Assembly (NCBI RefSeq): GCF_001427875.1
Contig: NZ_LMHK01000002.1
Coordinates: 623,682 to 687,681 of the forward strand
Reading direction: 5' to 3'
DNA from: Devosia sp. Root685
GTDB lineage: Bacteria; Pseudomonadota; Alphaproteobacteria; Rhizobiales; Devosiaceae
Length of the DNA: 64,000 nucleotides
The stretch's first letter is position 1. Each line of letters opens with the position of its first letter. Of the stretch, positions 53,639-62,349 are shown one piece after another. The notes under the pieces are model-generated. The model searched no databases, was not told where the DNA came from, and saw only the letters and a program-made list of their open reading frames with translations. A program made the position numbers and the translations under genes.

Positions 53639-55156
53639 ATGACCGACTATGTGCGAAAAATCCTGACTTCAGCGGTTTACGAGGTTGCCGAGGAGACCGC
53701 GCTCGACCCGATGCGGCTGCTCTCGACCAGGTTGGGCCAGGAAATTCTGCTCAAGCGCGAGGACCTGCAGCCGGTCTTTTCGTTCAAAATCCGCGGCGCG
53801 CATAATCGCATGAGCCAGTTGACCGGCGAGGAACGTGCGCGCGGCGTCATCTGTGCGTCCGCCGGCAATCATGCGCAGGGCGTGGCGCTTTCAGCGACGC
53901 GGCTCGGCGTGCGCGCGGTCATCGTCATGCCGACGACGACGCCTGATATCAAGGTCGATGCGGTGCGCCGGCTCGGTGGCGAGGTCGTGCTCTTTGGCGA
54001 CGGATTTGACGCAGCGCGCGCCCATGCTGCGGGGCTGGCGGAGCGGCATGGCTATGTGTTCGTGCACCCATTTGACGATCCCGATGTGATTGCCGGCCAA
54101 GGCACGATCGGCATGGAACTGCTGCGCCAGCATCCGGGCGAGATCGGCGCCATCTATGTGCCCATCGGCGGCGGCGGATTGGCGGCGGGGATCGCAGCCT
54201 TCGTCAAATTCCTGCGGCCCGAAATCAAGGTGATCGGCGTCGAGCCCGAAGAAGCCGCCAGCATGAAGGCCGCCATTGCCGCCGGTGGGCCGGTGGCGCT
54301 CGATCAGGTCGGGCTCTTTGCCGATGGCGTCGCGGTGCGACAGGTGGGCGACGAGACGTTCAAGCTCTGCCGGGACCTGCTCGACGATATCATCACCGTC
54401 AGCAATGACGAGATTTGCGCGGCTATCAAGGATATCTTTGACGACACGCGCGCCATTGCCGAACCGGCAGGCGCACTGGCGCTCGCGGGGCTCCGCCGCC
54501 ATATCGAAATGGGCGATGCGCCCAAGGGTGCGCTGATCGCCATCAATTCGGGCGCCAATGTCAATTTCGACCGGCTGCGCTATGTCGCCGAACGCGCCGA
54601 AATCGGCGAGCGGGCCGAGGCTCTGCTGGCCGTGACCATTCCCGAAGCGCCCGGCAGCTATCGCGCTTTCATTCGGCTCCTTGGTCGCCGCGCCATCACC
54701 GAATTCAACTATCGCTATGCCCATGCCAGCGCTGCCCACATTTTTGTCGGCGTCAAACTCGCGCAGGGCGACAGGGAAAAGCGCGAGATCATCGATCTCC
54801 TCACCGCCAACGGGCTCGGCGTCACCGACATGACCGACAACGAGGTCGCAAAACTCCATGTGCGCTACATGGTGGGCGGAAGGGTGGCGGGGTTGACGGA
54901 CGAAATGCTGTTCCGCTTCCAGTTTCCCGAACGGCCCGGCGCGCTCCTCACCTTCCTCGAAGGGTTGAACGACGCCTGGAATATTTCCCTATTCCACTAC
55001 CGCAATCATGGTGCCGATTATGGGCGGGTGCTGGTGGGCGTCGAAGTGCCGGAAGCAACGCGCGCGGACTTTTACGCCCATATCGACGCGATCGGCTTTC
55101 CCTATTGGAACGAAACGGAAAATCCGGCCTACCGGCAATTTCTTGAAACAAATTGA
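53639..55156 (+). CDS. ilvA: Threonine ammonia-lyase (threonine deaminase), biosynthetic
   Basis: 505 aa. The PLP Lys is in PVFSFKIRGAHNRM, with the phosphate-binding SAGNHAQGVAL and GGGGLAAGIA loops. Two C-terminal ACT-like regulatory domains follow (about 335-500; ALLAVTIPEAPGSYRAFIRL and FRFQFPERPGALLTFLEGL). It makes 2-oxobutanoate for isoleucine synthesis and is expected to be inhibited by isoleucine. The start at 53639 is chosen because the conserved protein begins there. Confidence 0.96.
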   Translation: MTDYVRKILTSAVYEVAEETALDPMRLLSTRLGQEILLKREDLQPVFSFKIRGAHNRMSQLTGEERARGVICASAGNHAQGVALSATRLGVRAVIVMPTTTPDIKVDAVRRLGGEVVLFGDGFDAARAHAAGLAERHGYVFVHPFDDPDVIAGQGTIGMELLRQHPGEIGAIYVPIGGGGLAAGIAAFVKFLRPEIKVIGVEPEEAASMKAAIAAGGPVALDQVGLFADGVAVRQVGDETFKLCRDLLDDIITVSNDEICAAIKDIFDDTRAIAEPAGALALAGLRRHIEMGDAPKGALIAINSGANVNFDRLRYVAERAEIGERAEALLAVTIPEAPGSYRAFIRLLGRRAITEFNYRYAHASAAHIFVGVKLAQGDREKREIIDLLTANGLGVTDMTDNEVAKLHVRYMVGGRVAGLTDEMLFRFQFPERPGALLTFLEGLNDAWNISLFHYRNHGADYGRVLVGVEVPEATRADFYAHIDAIGFPYWNETENPAYRQFLETN

Positions 55157-55336
55157 ACCGATTTCCGTAAGACGAGTTCGACATGCAGGCGAAATAAAGC
55201 GTCACTATAAGCGTTGACGCAATTCTGCCGTACATCGACTGCAATTCACTGCCCTAGGGGCAATCAAACCGGGGGGCAGCGCGGGGGTTCGATACCGACG
55301 ACCGCGCCCTTCACAACATCGAGGAAGACGCAGACC

Positions 55337-56569
55337 ATGATGAAAATCAACAAGATCCAGGGCCTGATGCTGGCATCTGGCATGGCCACGCTCGCGCTGA
55401 TGCAGCCGGCCATGGCGCTCGACGCACAGACATTCGTCGATCGTATCGCTGCGGTCTACAAGATTGGCGGCTATGACATCAAGTTCGGCACCGCCACGCT
55501 CGATGGCACGACCATCACCGTCGATGGCGCCACTGTCGCCATCCCCGGTGTGGACGAACCCTGGACCGTCGATACCGAACTGACCTTCGCCGGCGTTGCC
55601 GAAGGCGAGGACGGCAGCTTCACCGCCGACACGCTGACCATTCCCGATATCGACACTGAATTCGCCAAGGATCCGGTCGGCCATCTGTCGCTGGTCGATA
55701 TTTCGGCCACTGACATCTACCTGCCGCCCGAAGACAAGGTGAATGTCACCGCGCTCCTTCAATCCGTCGGCAGCCTGACCACCGGCCCGCTGTCCGTGAC
55801 CCGCGACGGCACCGAAGTGATCACCTATGACTCCATCGAAGCGGTCAACGAATTCACCTATGACGACGCCGATGCGCTGACCGACATTGCCTCGACCTTT
55901 GCCGTCAACGGCATCTGGGCCGATCTCTCGACCGTTTCCGAAGAAGATGCGGAAGCCGGCGCGGTGATTGAGGCTCTGGGTCTGACCGAGATCAACGGCA
56001 ATATCAGCCAGTCGATGACCTGGAACATGACCGATGGCCACCTGGACATCGATAACTTCCTCTTCGACTTCGCCGATATCGGCGCCATCAACTTCAAGGC
56101 CGACATTTCCGGCTTTACCCCGGCCGTGCTCGAAAAGGTCTATGCCGTGGAAGCCGCCTCGAAGGGTTCGACGCCGGAAGAAGTCCAGGCCCAGCAGATG
56201 ATGGTGGGCATGGAACTGCTCCAGGCCCTGACCCTGACGGGTTCGAGCCTGCGCTATGACGATGCCGGCCTTTCACCAAAACTGCTCGACATGTTCGCCG
56301 CCCAGTCCGGCGCCGACCGCGCCCAGTTTGTCGAAGGTCTCAAGGCCATGGTGCCCCAGCTTGTCGGCCAAGCCGGCATTCCGGCCCTGACCGATCTCGT
56401 CGTCCCGGCCGCCAATGCCTTCCTCGACGATCCCAAGAGCATCGAAGTCGCTGTGCGTCCGGCAACCCCGACGACGCTCCTCGTCCTTAGCGCCGCTGCC
56501 GCCAACCCGGCCGGCCTGATCTCGGCGCTTGGTCTGGCGATCACGGCAAATCAGCCCGCTGCCGAATAA
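55337..56569 (+). CDS. Secreted protein of unknown function
   Basis: 410 aa with a signal peptide (about 1-29, LMLASGMATLALMQPAMA). The mature protein is acidic, contains no cysteine and is rich in Thr, Asp and Ala. It has repeated beta-strand-like segments (YDIKFGTATLDGTTITVDGA; LTITPDIDTE-like SFTADTLTIPDIDTEFAKD), then a helical C-terminal half. I recognise no named domain. It stands alone, 180 bp after ilvA, with GAGGA before the ATG (55340 is an alternative start). A periplasmic or surface location is likely. Confidence 0.8.
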   Translation: MMKINKIQGLMLASGMATLALMQPAMALDAQTFVDRIAAVYKIGGYDIKFGTATLDGTTITVDGATVAIPGVDEPWTVDTELTFAGVAEGEDGSFTADTLTIPDIDTEFAKDPVGHLSLVDISATDIYLPPEDKVNVTALLQSVGSLTTGPLSVTRDGTEVITYDSIEAVNEFTYDDADALTDIASTFAVNGIWADLSTVSEEDAEAGAVIEALGLTEINGNISQSMTWNMTDGHLDIDNFLFDFADIGAINFKADISGFTPAVLEKVYAVEAASKGSTPEEVQAQQMMVGMELLQALTLTGSSLRYDDAGLSPKLLDMFAAQSGADRAQFVEGLKAMVPQLVGQAGIPALTDLVVPAANAFLDDPKSIEVAVRPATPTTLLVLSAAAANPAGLISALGLAITANQPAAE

Positions 56570-56578
56570 CACGCTTTT

Positions 56579-56602
56579 GCGAGCCTCCTACGGGGGGCTC
56601 GC
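56579..56602 (+). terminator. Hairpin after the secreted protein gene
   Basis: Stem GCGAGCC/GGCTCGC (56579-56585 with 56596-56602), extendable with G-T pairs, about 10 bp after the stop codon. There is no T-run, so the role in termination is uncertain. Confidence 0.5.
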
Positions 56603-56644
56603 ATCCCGGATGCAGTTTCAATCTCGCTGTGGCAGTATGGGGCA

Positions 56645-57340
56645 ATGACATCTACTGCCCCCAAAAATCTCGACCACATCACTGACTGGGTGTTCGATCT
56701 CGACAACACCCTCTATCCGCGCGAGTGCAATCTCTTCGCCCAGATCGACGTGCGCATCACCCACTATGTGATGGACGTCACAAAGCTCGATTTCGACGCG
56801 GCCCGCACGCTGCAGAAGAGCTATTATCGTGATTTCGGCACGACGCTGAACGGACTGATGAACCGGCACGCGATCGATCCCGATCATTTCCTCCATACCG
56901 TCCACGCCATCGACTATACGCCGGTCGATCCGCACCCGGCGCTGATCGACACCATTCGCGCCCTGCCCGGCCGCAAATTCATTCTGACCAATGGCGATGT
57001 CGGCCATGCCCGATCGGTGCTCGGGCGGCTTGGCGATCCCGACCTGTTCGAAGATGTCTACGACATCCGCGCCATGACCTATGTGCCAAAGCCGCATCGC
57101 GAGGCCTATGACGGATTTTTGGCCCGTCATGACATCGACCCGGCCAAGGCGGCGATGTTCGACGACCTCGAAAAGAACCTCGTCGTGCCGCACGAAATCG
57201 GCATGTCGACCGTGCAGGTGGTGGCGGGGGCAGGCTTTGCGCATGACCAGGTGGAAGCCTGGGAACTGGGGCAGTCTACTGGACCGCATGTGCACCATGT
57301 GACGGGCGATCTGGCGGGGTTTTTGCGTAATTTGAAGTGA
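56645..57340 (+). CDS. HAD-family pyrimidine 5'-nucleotidase
   Basis: 231 aa. The HAD nucleophile motif DLDNTLYP lies near the N-terminus (WVFDLDNTLYPRECNLFAQ), motif II is ILTNGD, and the acidic motif is MFDDLEKN. This is the SDT1/pyrimidine 5'-nucleotidase pattern common in alphaproteobacteria. It dephosphorylates nucleoside monophosphates, and the specificity is inferred from the family. Confidence 0.92.
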   Translation: MTSTAPKNLDHITDWVFDLDNTLYPRECNLFAQIDVRITHYVMDVTKLDFDAARTLQKSYYRDFGTTLNGLMNRHAIDPDHFLHTVHAIDYTPVDPHPALIDTIRALPGRKFILTNGDVGHARSVLGRLGDPDLFEDVYDIRAMTYVPKPHREAYDGFLARHDIDPAKAAMFDDLEKNLVVPHEIGMSTVQVVAGAGFAHDQVEAWELGQSTGPHVHHVTGDLAGFLRNLK

Positions 57341-57422
57341 TTGGTACTGATGTAAAAGCACCCACAGGCTGTCACCCCGGACTTGATCCGGGGCCCATCT
57401 CCAAAACCTCGAGATGGGTCCC

Positions 57423-58448
57423 TTGAGTTCTCAAACGAAGTGCAACACCAGCTTAAGGTGTTGCGATGGGACAGAGATATCGACAGCTTGACCTTGAAGA
57501 GCGGGCGCAGATTTCCCGCTTATCGGCCGAAGGGGCCTCGATCCGCCAAATCGCTGCAGCTTTGGATCGCGCGCCGTCTTCAATTGCTCGGGAGTTGAAG
57601 CGCAACACTGGCACCCAGATCGGCTATCGGGCGGCGCAGGCTCAGTTGCAGGCCGAGGCCCGGCGCTGGAGCGGCAGCAAGCTCGACCGCGATCCGGATT
57701 TGCGCCAGAACGTGCTCGACCAGCTTCGAGGTGGCTGGTCACCCGAGCAGATCACCGGGCGCCTCAGGCAAGCGGGCCGGTCGGTGGGTGTCGAGACCAT
57801 CTATCGCTTCATCTATGCCCAGATCCGGCGCCACAACGACTTCACCTGGCGCAACTATCTACCCCGTGCCAAGTCCAAGCGCGGCTGGCGACCGGTACGG
57901 GGCGGCAGCCCCGCCCTGCATATGAAGCATCGCGTCAGCTTGGCGGAGCGGCCCGCCGAGGCTCTCGGTCGCACCGTGGCCGGCCACTGGGAAGCTGACC
58001 TGATGGCCTTTGCTCGCCACGGACAGAACATTCTGATGCTGCATGAACGCATGAGCCGTGTGCTGGTGGGCAGTCCCGTCGGCACCAAGCAGGCCGAACC
58101 AGTCGCCAGGGCCATCGCCGCAGCTCTGGCTGGCCTGCCAGAACCGTTGCGCCGCACCGTCACCTTCGACAATGGCACCGAGTTTGCCAGGCACTATGAC
58201 CTGCATGCCTTGGGGATCGCGACCTATTTCTGCGACCCTCATGCCCCTTGGCAGAAAGGCGGCATCGAAAACGCCATCGGCCGAATGCGCCGCGTCCTGC
58301 CACAAAAGACAGACCTGGCCGCTCTGGATGAGACCAGCTTTGCCAGTCTCATCCTCCAATACAACAACACACCCAGAAAATGCCTCGACTGGAAAACCCC
58401 CGCCGAGGCATTCTCCAATCAGATGTTGCACTTCAAACGAGAATCCAC
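57423..58448 (+). mobile_element. IS30-family insertion sequence
   Basis: About 1026 bp carrying one transposase gene. Imperfect terminal inverted repeats: left begins TTGAGTTCTCAAACGAAGTG and right (reverse complement) begins GTGGATTCTCGTTTGAAGTG; both continue CAACA. The exact outer ends and the 2-3 bp target duplication cannot be fixed by eye. The element sits inside a palindromic repeat. Confidence 0.8.
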
Positions 58449-58470
58449 ACCCCGGCCTTCGCCGGGGTGA
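57466..58470 (+). CDS. IS30-family transposase
   Basis: 334 aa. An N-terminal helix-turn-helix (RYRQLDLEERAQISRLSAEG, ASIRQIAAALDRAPSSIARE) is followed by the DDE catalytic domain: D in GHWEADLMAF, D in TFDNGTEFARH and E in PWQKGGIENAIGRMRRV. The spacing fits an intact IS30 enzyme. The coding frame runs through the right inverted repeat; the last seven residues or so and the TGA stop (58468-58470) come from the flanking repeat, not from the element. Confidence 0.93.
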   Translation: MGQRYRQLDLEERAQISRLSAEGASIRQIAAALDRAPSSIARELKRNTGTQIGYRAAQAQLQAEARRWSGSKLDRDPDLRQNVLDQLRGGWSPEQITGRLRQAGRSVGVETIYRFIYAQIRRHNDFTWRNYLPRAKSKRGWRPVRGGSPALHMKHRVSLAERPAEALGRTVAGHWEADLMAFARHGQNILMLHERMSRVLVGSPVGTKQAEPVARAIAAALAGLPEPLRRTVTFDNGTEFARHYDLHALGIATYFCDPHAPWQKGGIENAIGRMRRVLPQKTDLAALDETSFASLILQYNNTPRKCLDWKTPAEAFSNQMLHFKRESTPRPSPG

Positions 58471-58517
58471 CAATCGAGCGTGATATTCTATCTCGCCAGA
58501 CTTTTGGAAAACCCAAC

Positions 58518-58901
58518 ATGAAATCCCTCCTCGCCGACGTGGCCGGCTTCCATCAGGTCTGTGATCTACCCGTGCTGGCCAAGCCGCAATTCGTGCCCGA
58601 ACGCGCCGCCTTGCGCTCAGCGCTGCTGGCCGAAGAGTGCCAGGAAACCGTGGACGCTCTCGCACGCGGCGATATGGAAAAGATCGCCGATGGCCTTGCC
58701 GACGTGATCTATGTCGCTATCGGCACGGCGCTCGAATTCGGCATTCCGCTTGAGCGCGTTTGGGCCGAGGTGCATCGCTCGAACATGGCCAAGGTCGATC
58801 CTGTGACCGGCAAGGTGGTCAAGCGCAGCGATGGCAAGGTGCTGAAACCCGAGGGCTGGACGCCGCCGGACGTTTTGGGTGCGCTGGCCGTCGAAGACTG
58901 A
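58518..58901 (+). CDS. MazG/PRA-PH-superfamily nucleotide pyrophosphohydrolase-like protein
   Basis: 127 aa, all-alpha. The ExxE metal motif is LLAEECQETVDALA and the second acidic motif is KIADGLADVIYVAIG (DxxD/E type), as in the MazG and phosphoribosyl-ATP pyrophosphohydrolase superfamily. It would act on (d)NTPs or a related nucleotide. The ATG at 58518 is the best start; the longer frame runs into the IS element. It begins 48 bp after the transposase stop. Confidence 0.82.
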   Translation: MKSLLADVAGFHQVCDLPVLAKPQFVPERAALRSALLAEECQETVDALARGDMEKIADGLADVIYVAIGTALEFGIPLERVWAEVHRSNMAKVDPVTGKVVKRSDGKVLKPEGWTPPDVLGALAVED

Positions 58902-58970
58902 CCCACGCAGCCGCAAAACATTACCAAGTCTTATATTTGCGCCGCCAGCGGGCGGCGCTATGATTGGGGC

Positions 58971-60848
58971 ATGACCGACCTTCCAGGGCGGCGACCCCCG
59001 CCTATCGCCGAACAGACCCCGACCCTAAAACAGCGCCTCGACAATCTCCGTCACCTCGGACGGTTGATCGCACAAATCTGGCGCACTAGCCGGCCCATGA
59101 CCGCGGCCAGCATCGGGCTGCGGCTTATCGCGGCGCTGCAGCCTATTGCCGTGCTTTATGCGGCAAAGCTGATCGTTGATGAAGTGGTGCGCCTGACCGC
59201 GGTCACCGCCCCCGGCCCCAATCTCATCGACTGGTGGAATGCGGGCCTATTGACGCCGGTTCTGTTCTATCTGCTGATCGAAATGGGGCTGGTGCTGGTC
59301 AATGACGCCATCGGGCGGGCGACGGGGCTCGTCGATTCCATCCTCTCCGAGCTTCATTCCAATCAGGTCAGCACCGAATTGATGGCGCATGCCGCCCGGC
59401 TCGACCTGATGCATTTCGAATCGGCCGAATATCAGGACCGGCTGGAGCGCGCCCGGCGCCAGGCCGCGGGCCGCAATGCGCTTCTGAGCCAGCTTTTTGG
59501 CCAGGCGCAGGACATGATCACCGTTCTGACGCTGGCGGCGGGTCTTTTTGTCTTTGCCCCCTGGCTGATCCTGCTGCTGCCGCTGAGTTTTATTCCCTCG
59601 ATCTGGGGCGAAACCCGCTTCAACACCATGGCCTATATGGTCAGCCGCTGGCGGACGCCGGAGCGGCGGGAGCTGGAATATCTGCGCTATATCGGGGCCA
59701 GCGCCGAAACCGCCAAGGAAATAAAACTCTTCGGTCTCGGCGGTTTTCTGATCGAGCGGTTCAAGAAGCTCGCCTACGATATTTTCGTCGAAAACCGCCG
59801 CATCGCCATCCTGCGGGCCGGCTGGGGCGCGGTTTTTGCGACCATTTCCAGCCTCGCCTATTACGCGGCCTATGCCTTCATCGTCTGGCGCACGATCATC
59901 GGGGATTTTTCCATCGGCGATCTCGCTTTTCTCTCGGGCTCGTTCCTGCGGCTCAATGGCTTGTTCCAGAAAATTCTGCTCGGCTTTACCCAGATTGCCG
60001 GGCAATCCATGTTCCTCGACGATCTCTTTTCATTCTTCGAGATCGAGCCGACGGTGCTGCCGCCGAAGCATCCAAAGGCTTTTCCGGTGCCGATCCGCGA
60101 GGGCATTCGCTTCGACAATGTCGGCTTTCGCTATCCCGAAAGCGACAATTGGGTGATCCGGAACCTCAGTTTTACGCTCAGGGCGGGCGAGACGCTGGCG
60201 CTGGTGGGCGAGAATGGCGCGGGCAAGACGACGATCGTCAAACTGCTGGCGCGGCTCTATGATCCGAGCGAGGGCCGTATCAGCGTAGATGGCGTCGATT
60301 TGAAGGACATGGCGCCGGCCGAAATCCACGCGCATCTGGGCGTCATTTTCCAGGATTTCATCCGCTACAGTTTTACGGCGCGCGACAATATCGGGGTGGG
60401 GCGGGTCGAGGAGAAAACCAATCAACTCCGGATTGACCAGGCCGCCGAACAGAGCCTTGCGGATGCGGTCATTGCCAAATTGCCTCAGGGGTATGACCAG
60501 CAGCTGGGCCGGCTCTTCAAGCAGGGGCGCGACCTGTCGGGCGGCGAATGGCAGAAGGTGGCCATCGCGCGCTCCTATATGCGCGATGCCGAGCTGATCA
60601 TTCTCGACGAGCCGACGGCGGCGCTCGATGCCAAGGCGGAAGCCGAGGTTTTCGCGCGCTTCAAGGGCCTTGCGCAGGGCAAGACGGCCGTCATCATCTC
60701 GCACCGCTTTTCGACCGTGCGCATGGCCGACCGCATTCTGGTGCTCGAACACGGCGCCATTCTCGAAGCGGGCACGCATGAGGAATTGCTGGCCAAGCGT
60801 GGCCGCTATTCCGAACTGTTTGAACTGCAGGCGGCAGGCTATCGCTGA
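58971..60848 (+). CDS. ABC exporter, fused permease/ATPase (MsbA-like)
   Basis: 625 aa. The membrane domain (about 40-345) has six helices. The ATPase domain has Walker A GENGAGKTTIVKLLARLY, Q loop VIFQDF, signature LSGGEWQKVAIARSYM, Walker B LIILDEPTAALDA and H-loop ISHR. As a half-transporter it works as a homodimer, exporting lipids, peptides or drugs. The substrate is not identifiable. Confidence 0.92.
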   Translation: MTDLPGRRPPPIAEQTPTLKQRLDNLRHLGRLIAQIWRTSRPMTAASIGLRLIAALQPIAVLYAAKLIVDEVVRLTAVTAPGPNLIDWWNAGLLTPVLFYLLIEMGLVLVNDAIGRATGLVDSILSELHSNQVSTELMAHAARLDLMHFESAEYQDRLERARRQAAGRNALLSQLFGQAQDMITVLTLAAGLFVFAPWLILLLPLSFIPSIWGETRFNTMAYMVSRWRTPERRELEYLRYIGASAETAKEIKLFGLGGFLIERFKKLAYDIFVENRRIAILRAGWGAVFATISSLAYYAAYAFIVWRTIIGDFSIGDLAFLSGSFLRLNGLFQKILLGFTQIAGQSMFLDDLFSFFEIEPTVLPPKHPKAFPVPIREGIRFDNVGFRYPESDNWVIRNLSFTLRAGETLALVGENGAGKTTIVKLLARLYDPSEGRISVDGVDLKDMAPAEIHAHLGVIFQDFIRYSFTARDNIGVGRVEEKTNQLRIDQAAEQSLADAVIAKLPQGYDQQLGRLFKQGRDLSGGEWQKVAIARSYMRDAELIILDEPTAALDAKAEAEVFARFKGLAQGKTAVIISHRFSTVRMADRILVLEHGAILEAGTHEELLAKRGRYSELFELQAAGYR

Positions 60849-60850
60849 AA

Positions 60851-60976
60851 GTAGCCCTCATGGTGAGGTGCTTTGCTCTTGCAAAGCCTCGCCACGCGGG
60901 CGTGGCACTGAGGCATCGGGGCACGCCCTCGTGGTTCGAGGCTACGCTGCGCTTCGCACCTCACCATGAGGGCTAC
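60851..60976. repeat. Palindromic intergenic repeat, family B (copy 2)
   Basis: 126 bp with ends GTAGCCCTCATGGTGAGG and CCTCACCATGAGGGCTAC, an inner CCCTCGTGGTTCGAGG arm and CACGCGGGCGTGG hairpin. Its reverse complement closely follows the copy at 33431-33558. It sits between convergent genes and may form a bidirectional stop. Confidence 0.85.
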
Positions 60977-60997
60977 CGGGGCCACAGGGGCGCCTCG

Positions 60998-62200
60998 TCA
61001 GCCTCGCAAATACGCCACCACGCCCTCGGCAGCGGCGCGGCCTGTGGCAAATGAGGCGGTAAGCAGATAGCCGCCGGTCGGCGCTTCCCAATCGAGCATT
61101 TCTCCGGCGACGAAAACGCCTGGGAGGGCTTTGAGCATGTAATGCTCGTCAAGAGCCGGGAAGACGACGCCGCCCGCCGAGGAAATGACTTCGGCGATGG
61201 GCCGGGGGCGTAGAGGGCGGATTGGCACGGATTTTATCGCGGCCGCCAGCGCGTCCGGATCGAGGGTGTTGGCATCGGGCCGGCATTCGCGCAAGAGGGC
61301 AACCTTGACCGGATCGAGCCCCGCGCCCTTGCGCAGGCGATTGGAAAAGCTGAGTTTTGCGGGTTGGCGGGCGAGGTCCTTGGCGAGGCGCTCGCGCGAG
61401 CGGCCGGGCATCAGGTCGATGTCGAGGGTAACGGGATTTCCGGCGGCTAGGGTGTCGCGCAGGGCGGCGGAATGGGCATAGACGAGACTGCCTTCGATGC
61501 CCCAGCGGGTGACGACGAATTCGCCCGGCACGGTGCCTGCGGCGCTGGTGGCGGTCACGGATTTCAGCGGCGAGCCGGCAAAGCGCTCGATGAAACTCTC
61601 GCTCCAATCGACGTCAAAACCGCAATTGGCGGGTTGGAAGGGCTCCATCGCAACGCCCTTCTCGGCCAGCCACGGCACCCAGGCGGCGTCAGAGCCCAGC
61701 TTGGGCCAGCTCGCGCCGCCGAGGGCGAGAAGCACGGCATCGAAAGTGAAGACCTTTTCGCCCTCGGGTGTTTCCAGGCGCAGTTTTGCGCCGTCAAAGC
61801 CGGTCCAGCGATGGCGCGTGTGGATAGTGACGCCCTTTTCAGCGAGCCGAACAAGCCAGGCCCGGAGCAGCGGCGAGGCTTTCATGGCCTTGGGGAAGAC
61901 GCGGCCGGAGGAGCCGACGAAGGTTTCGATACCGAGGGACGAACACCAGTTTCTGAAGTCTTCGGCGGTGAAGGCATCGAGGGCCTTTTGCAGGCTCGGG
62001 AGGGCGGCGCCATAGCGGGCGCGCAGCGAAGCGTGCTCTTCGGAGTGAGTGAGGTTGAGCCCGGACTTTCCGGCCATAAGAAGTTTGCGACCGACGGTCG
62101 GCATGGCTTCGAAGAGCGTTACGGCAAGGCCGGCATCGGCCAGCACTTCCGCTGCCATCAGCCCGGCGGGTCCACCGCCAATGATCGCCACCTGGCTCAC
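60998..62200 (-). CDS. YhiN/HI0933-type flavoprotein (TIGR03862-like)
   Basis: 400 aa from a GTG with GGAAGGA 7 nt upstream. The FAD motif is VAIIGGGPAGLMAAEVL, followed by RKLLMAGKSGLNLTH, which marks the HI0933/YhiN group. The C-terminal FAD-binding end is GVFVAGEMLDWEAPTGGYLL. The redox reaction of this family is not well known. The gene is divergent from the ROK kinase. Confidence 0.92.
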   Translation of the reverse strand: MSQVAIIGGGPAGLMAAEVLADAGLAVTLFEAMPTVGRKLLMAGKSGLNLTHSEEHASLRARYGAALPSLQKALDAFTAEDFRNWCSSLGIETFVGSSGRVFPKAMKASPLLRAWLVRLAEKGVTIHTRHRWTGFDGAKLRLETPEGEKVFTFDAVLLALGGASWPKLGSDAAWVPWLAEKGVAMEPFQPANCGFDVDWSESFIERFAGSPLKSVTATSAAGTVPGEFVVTRWGIEGSLVYAHSAALRDTLAAGNPVTLDIDLMPGRSRERLAKDLARQPAKLSFSNRLRKGAGLDPVKVALLRECRPDANTLDPDALAAAIKSVPIRPLRPRPIAEVISSAGGVVFPALDEHYMLKALPGVFVAGEMLDWEAPTGGYLLTASFATGRAAAEGVVAYLRG

Positions 62201-62349
62201 GCTTTGTCCTTCCGATAATGAAGGGCGATCCTTAGCCAGTTTCCGTCCGATGGCGCAAGGTGAGCGCATGTGGGAAAGCCGCCACCCACCGCTGGAACCG
62301 GCGAGAACGAGGGGCTAGTGTCGGCCCAATTCAGAGAACAAAAAATTCC

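Larger units (their letters stand above)
57370..58473. repeat. Palindromic repeat family D, split by the IS30-family element
   Basis: The left part (57370-57422, TGTCACCCCGGACTTGATCC onward) and the right part (58449-58473, ending CGGGGTGACA) rejoin into a unit like the one at 18704-18773. The insertion has separated the two halves by about 1 kb. Confidence 0.75.
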
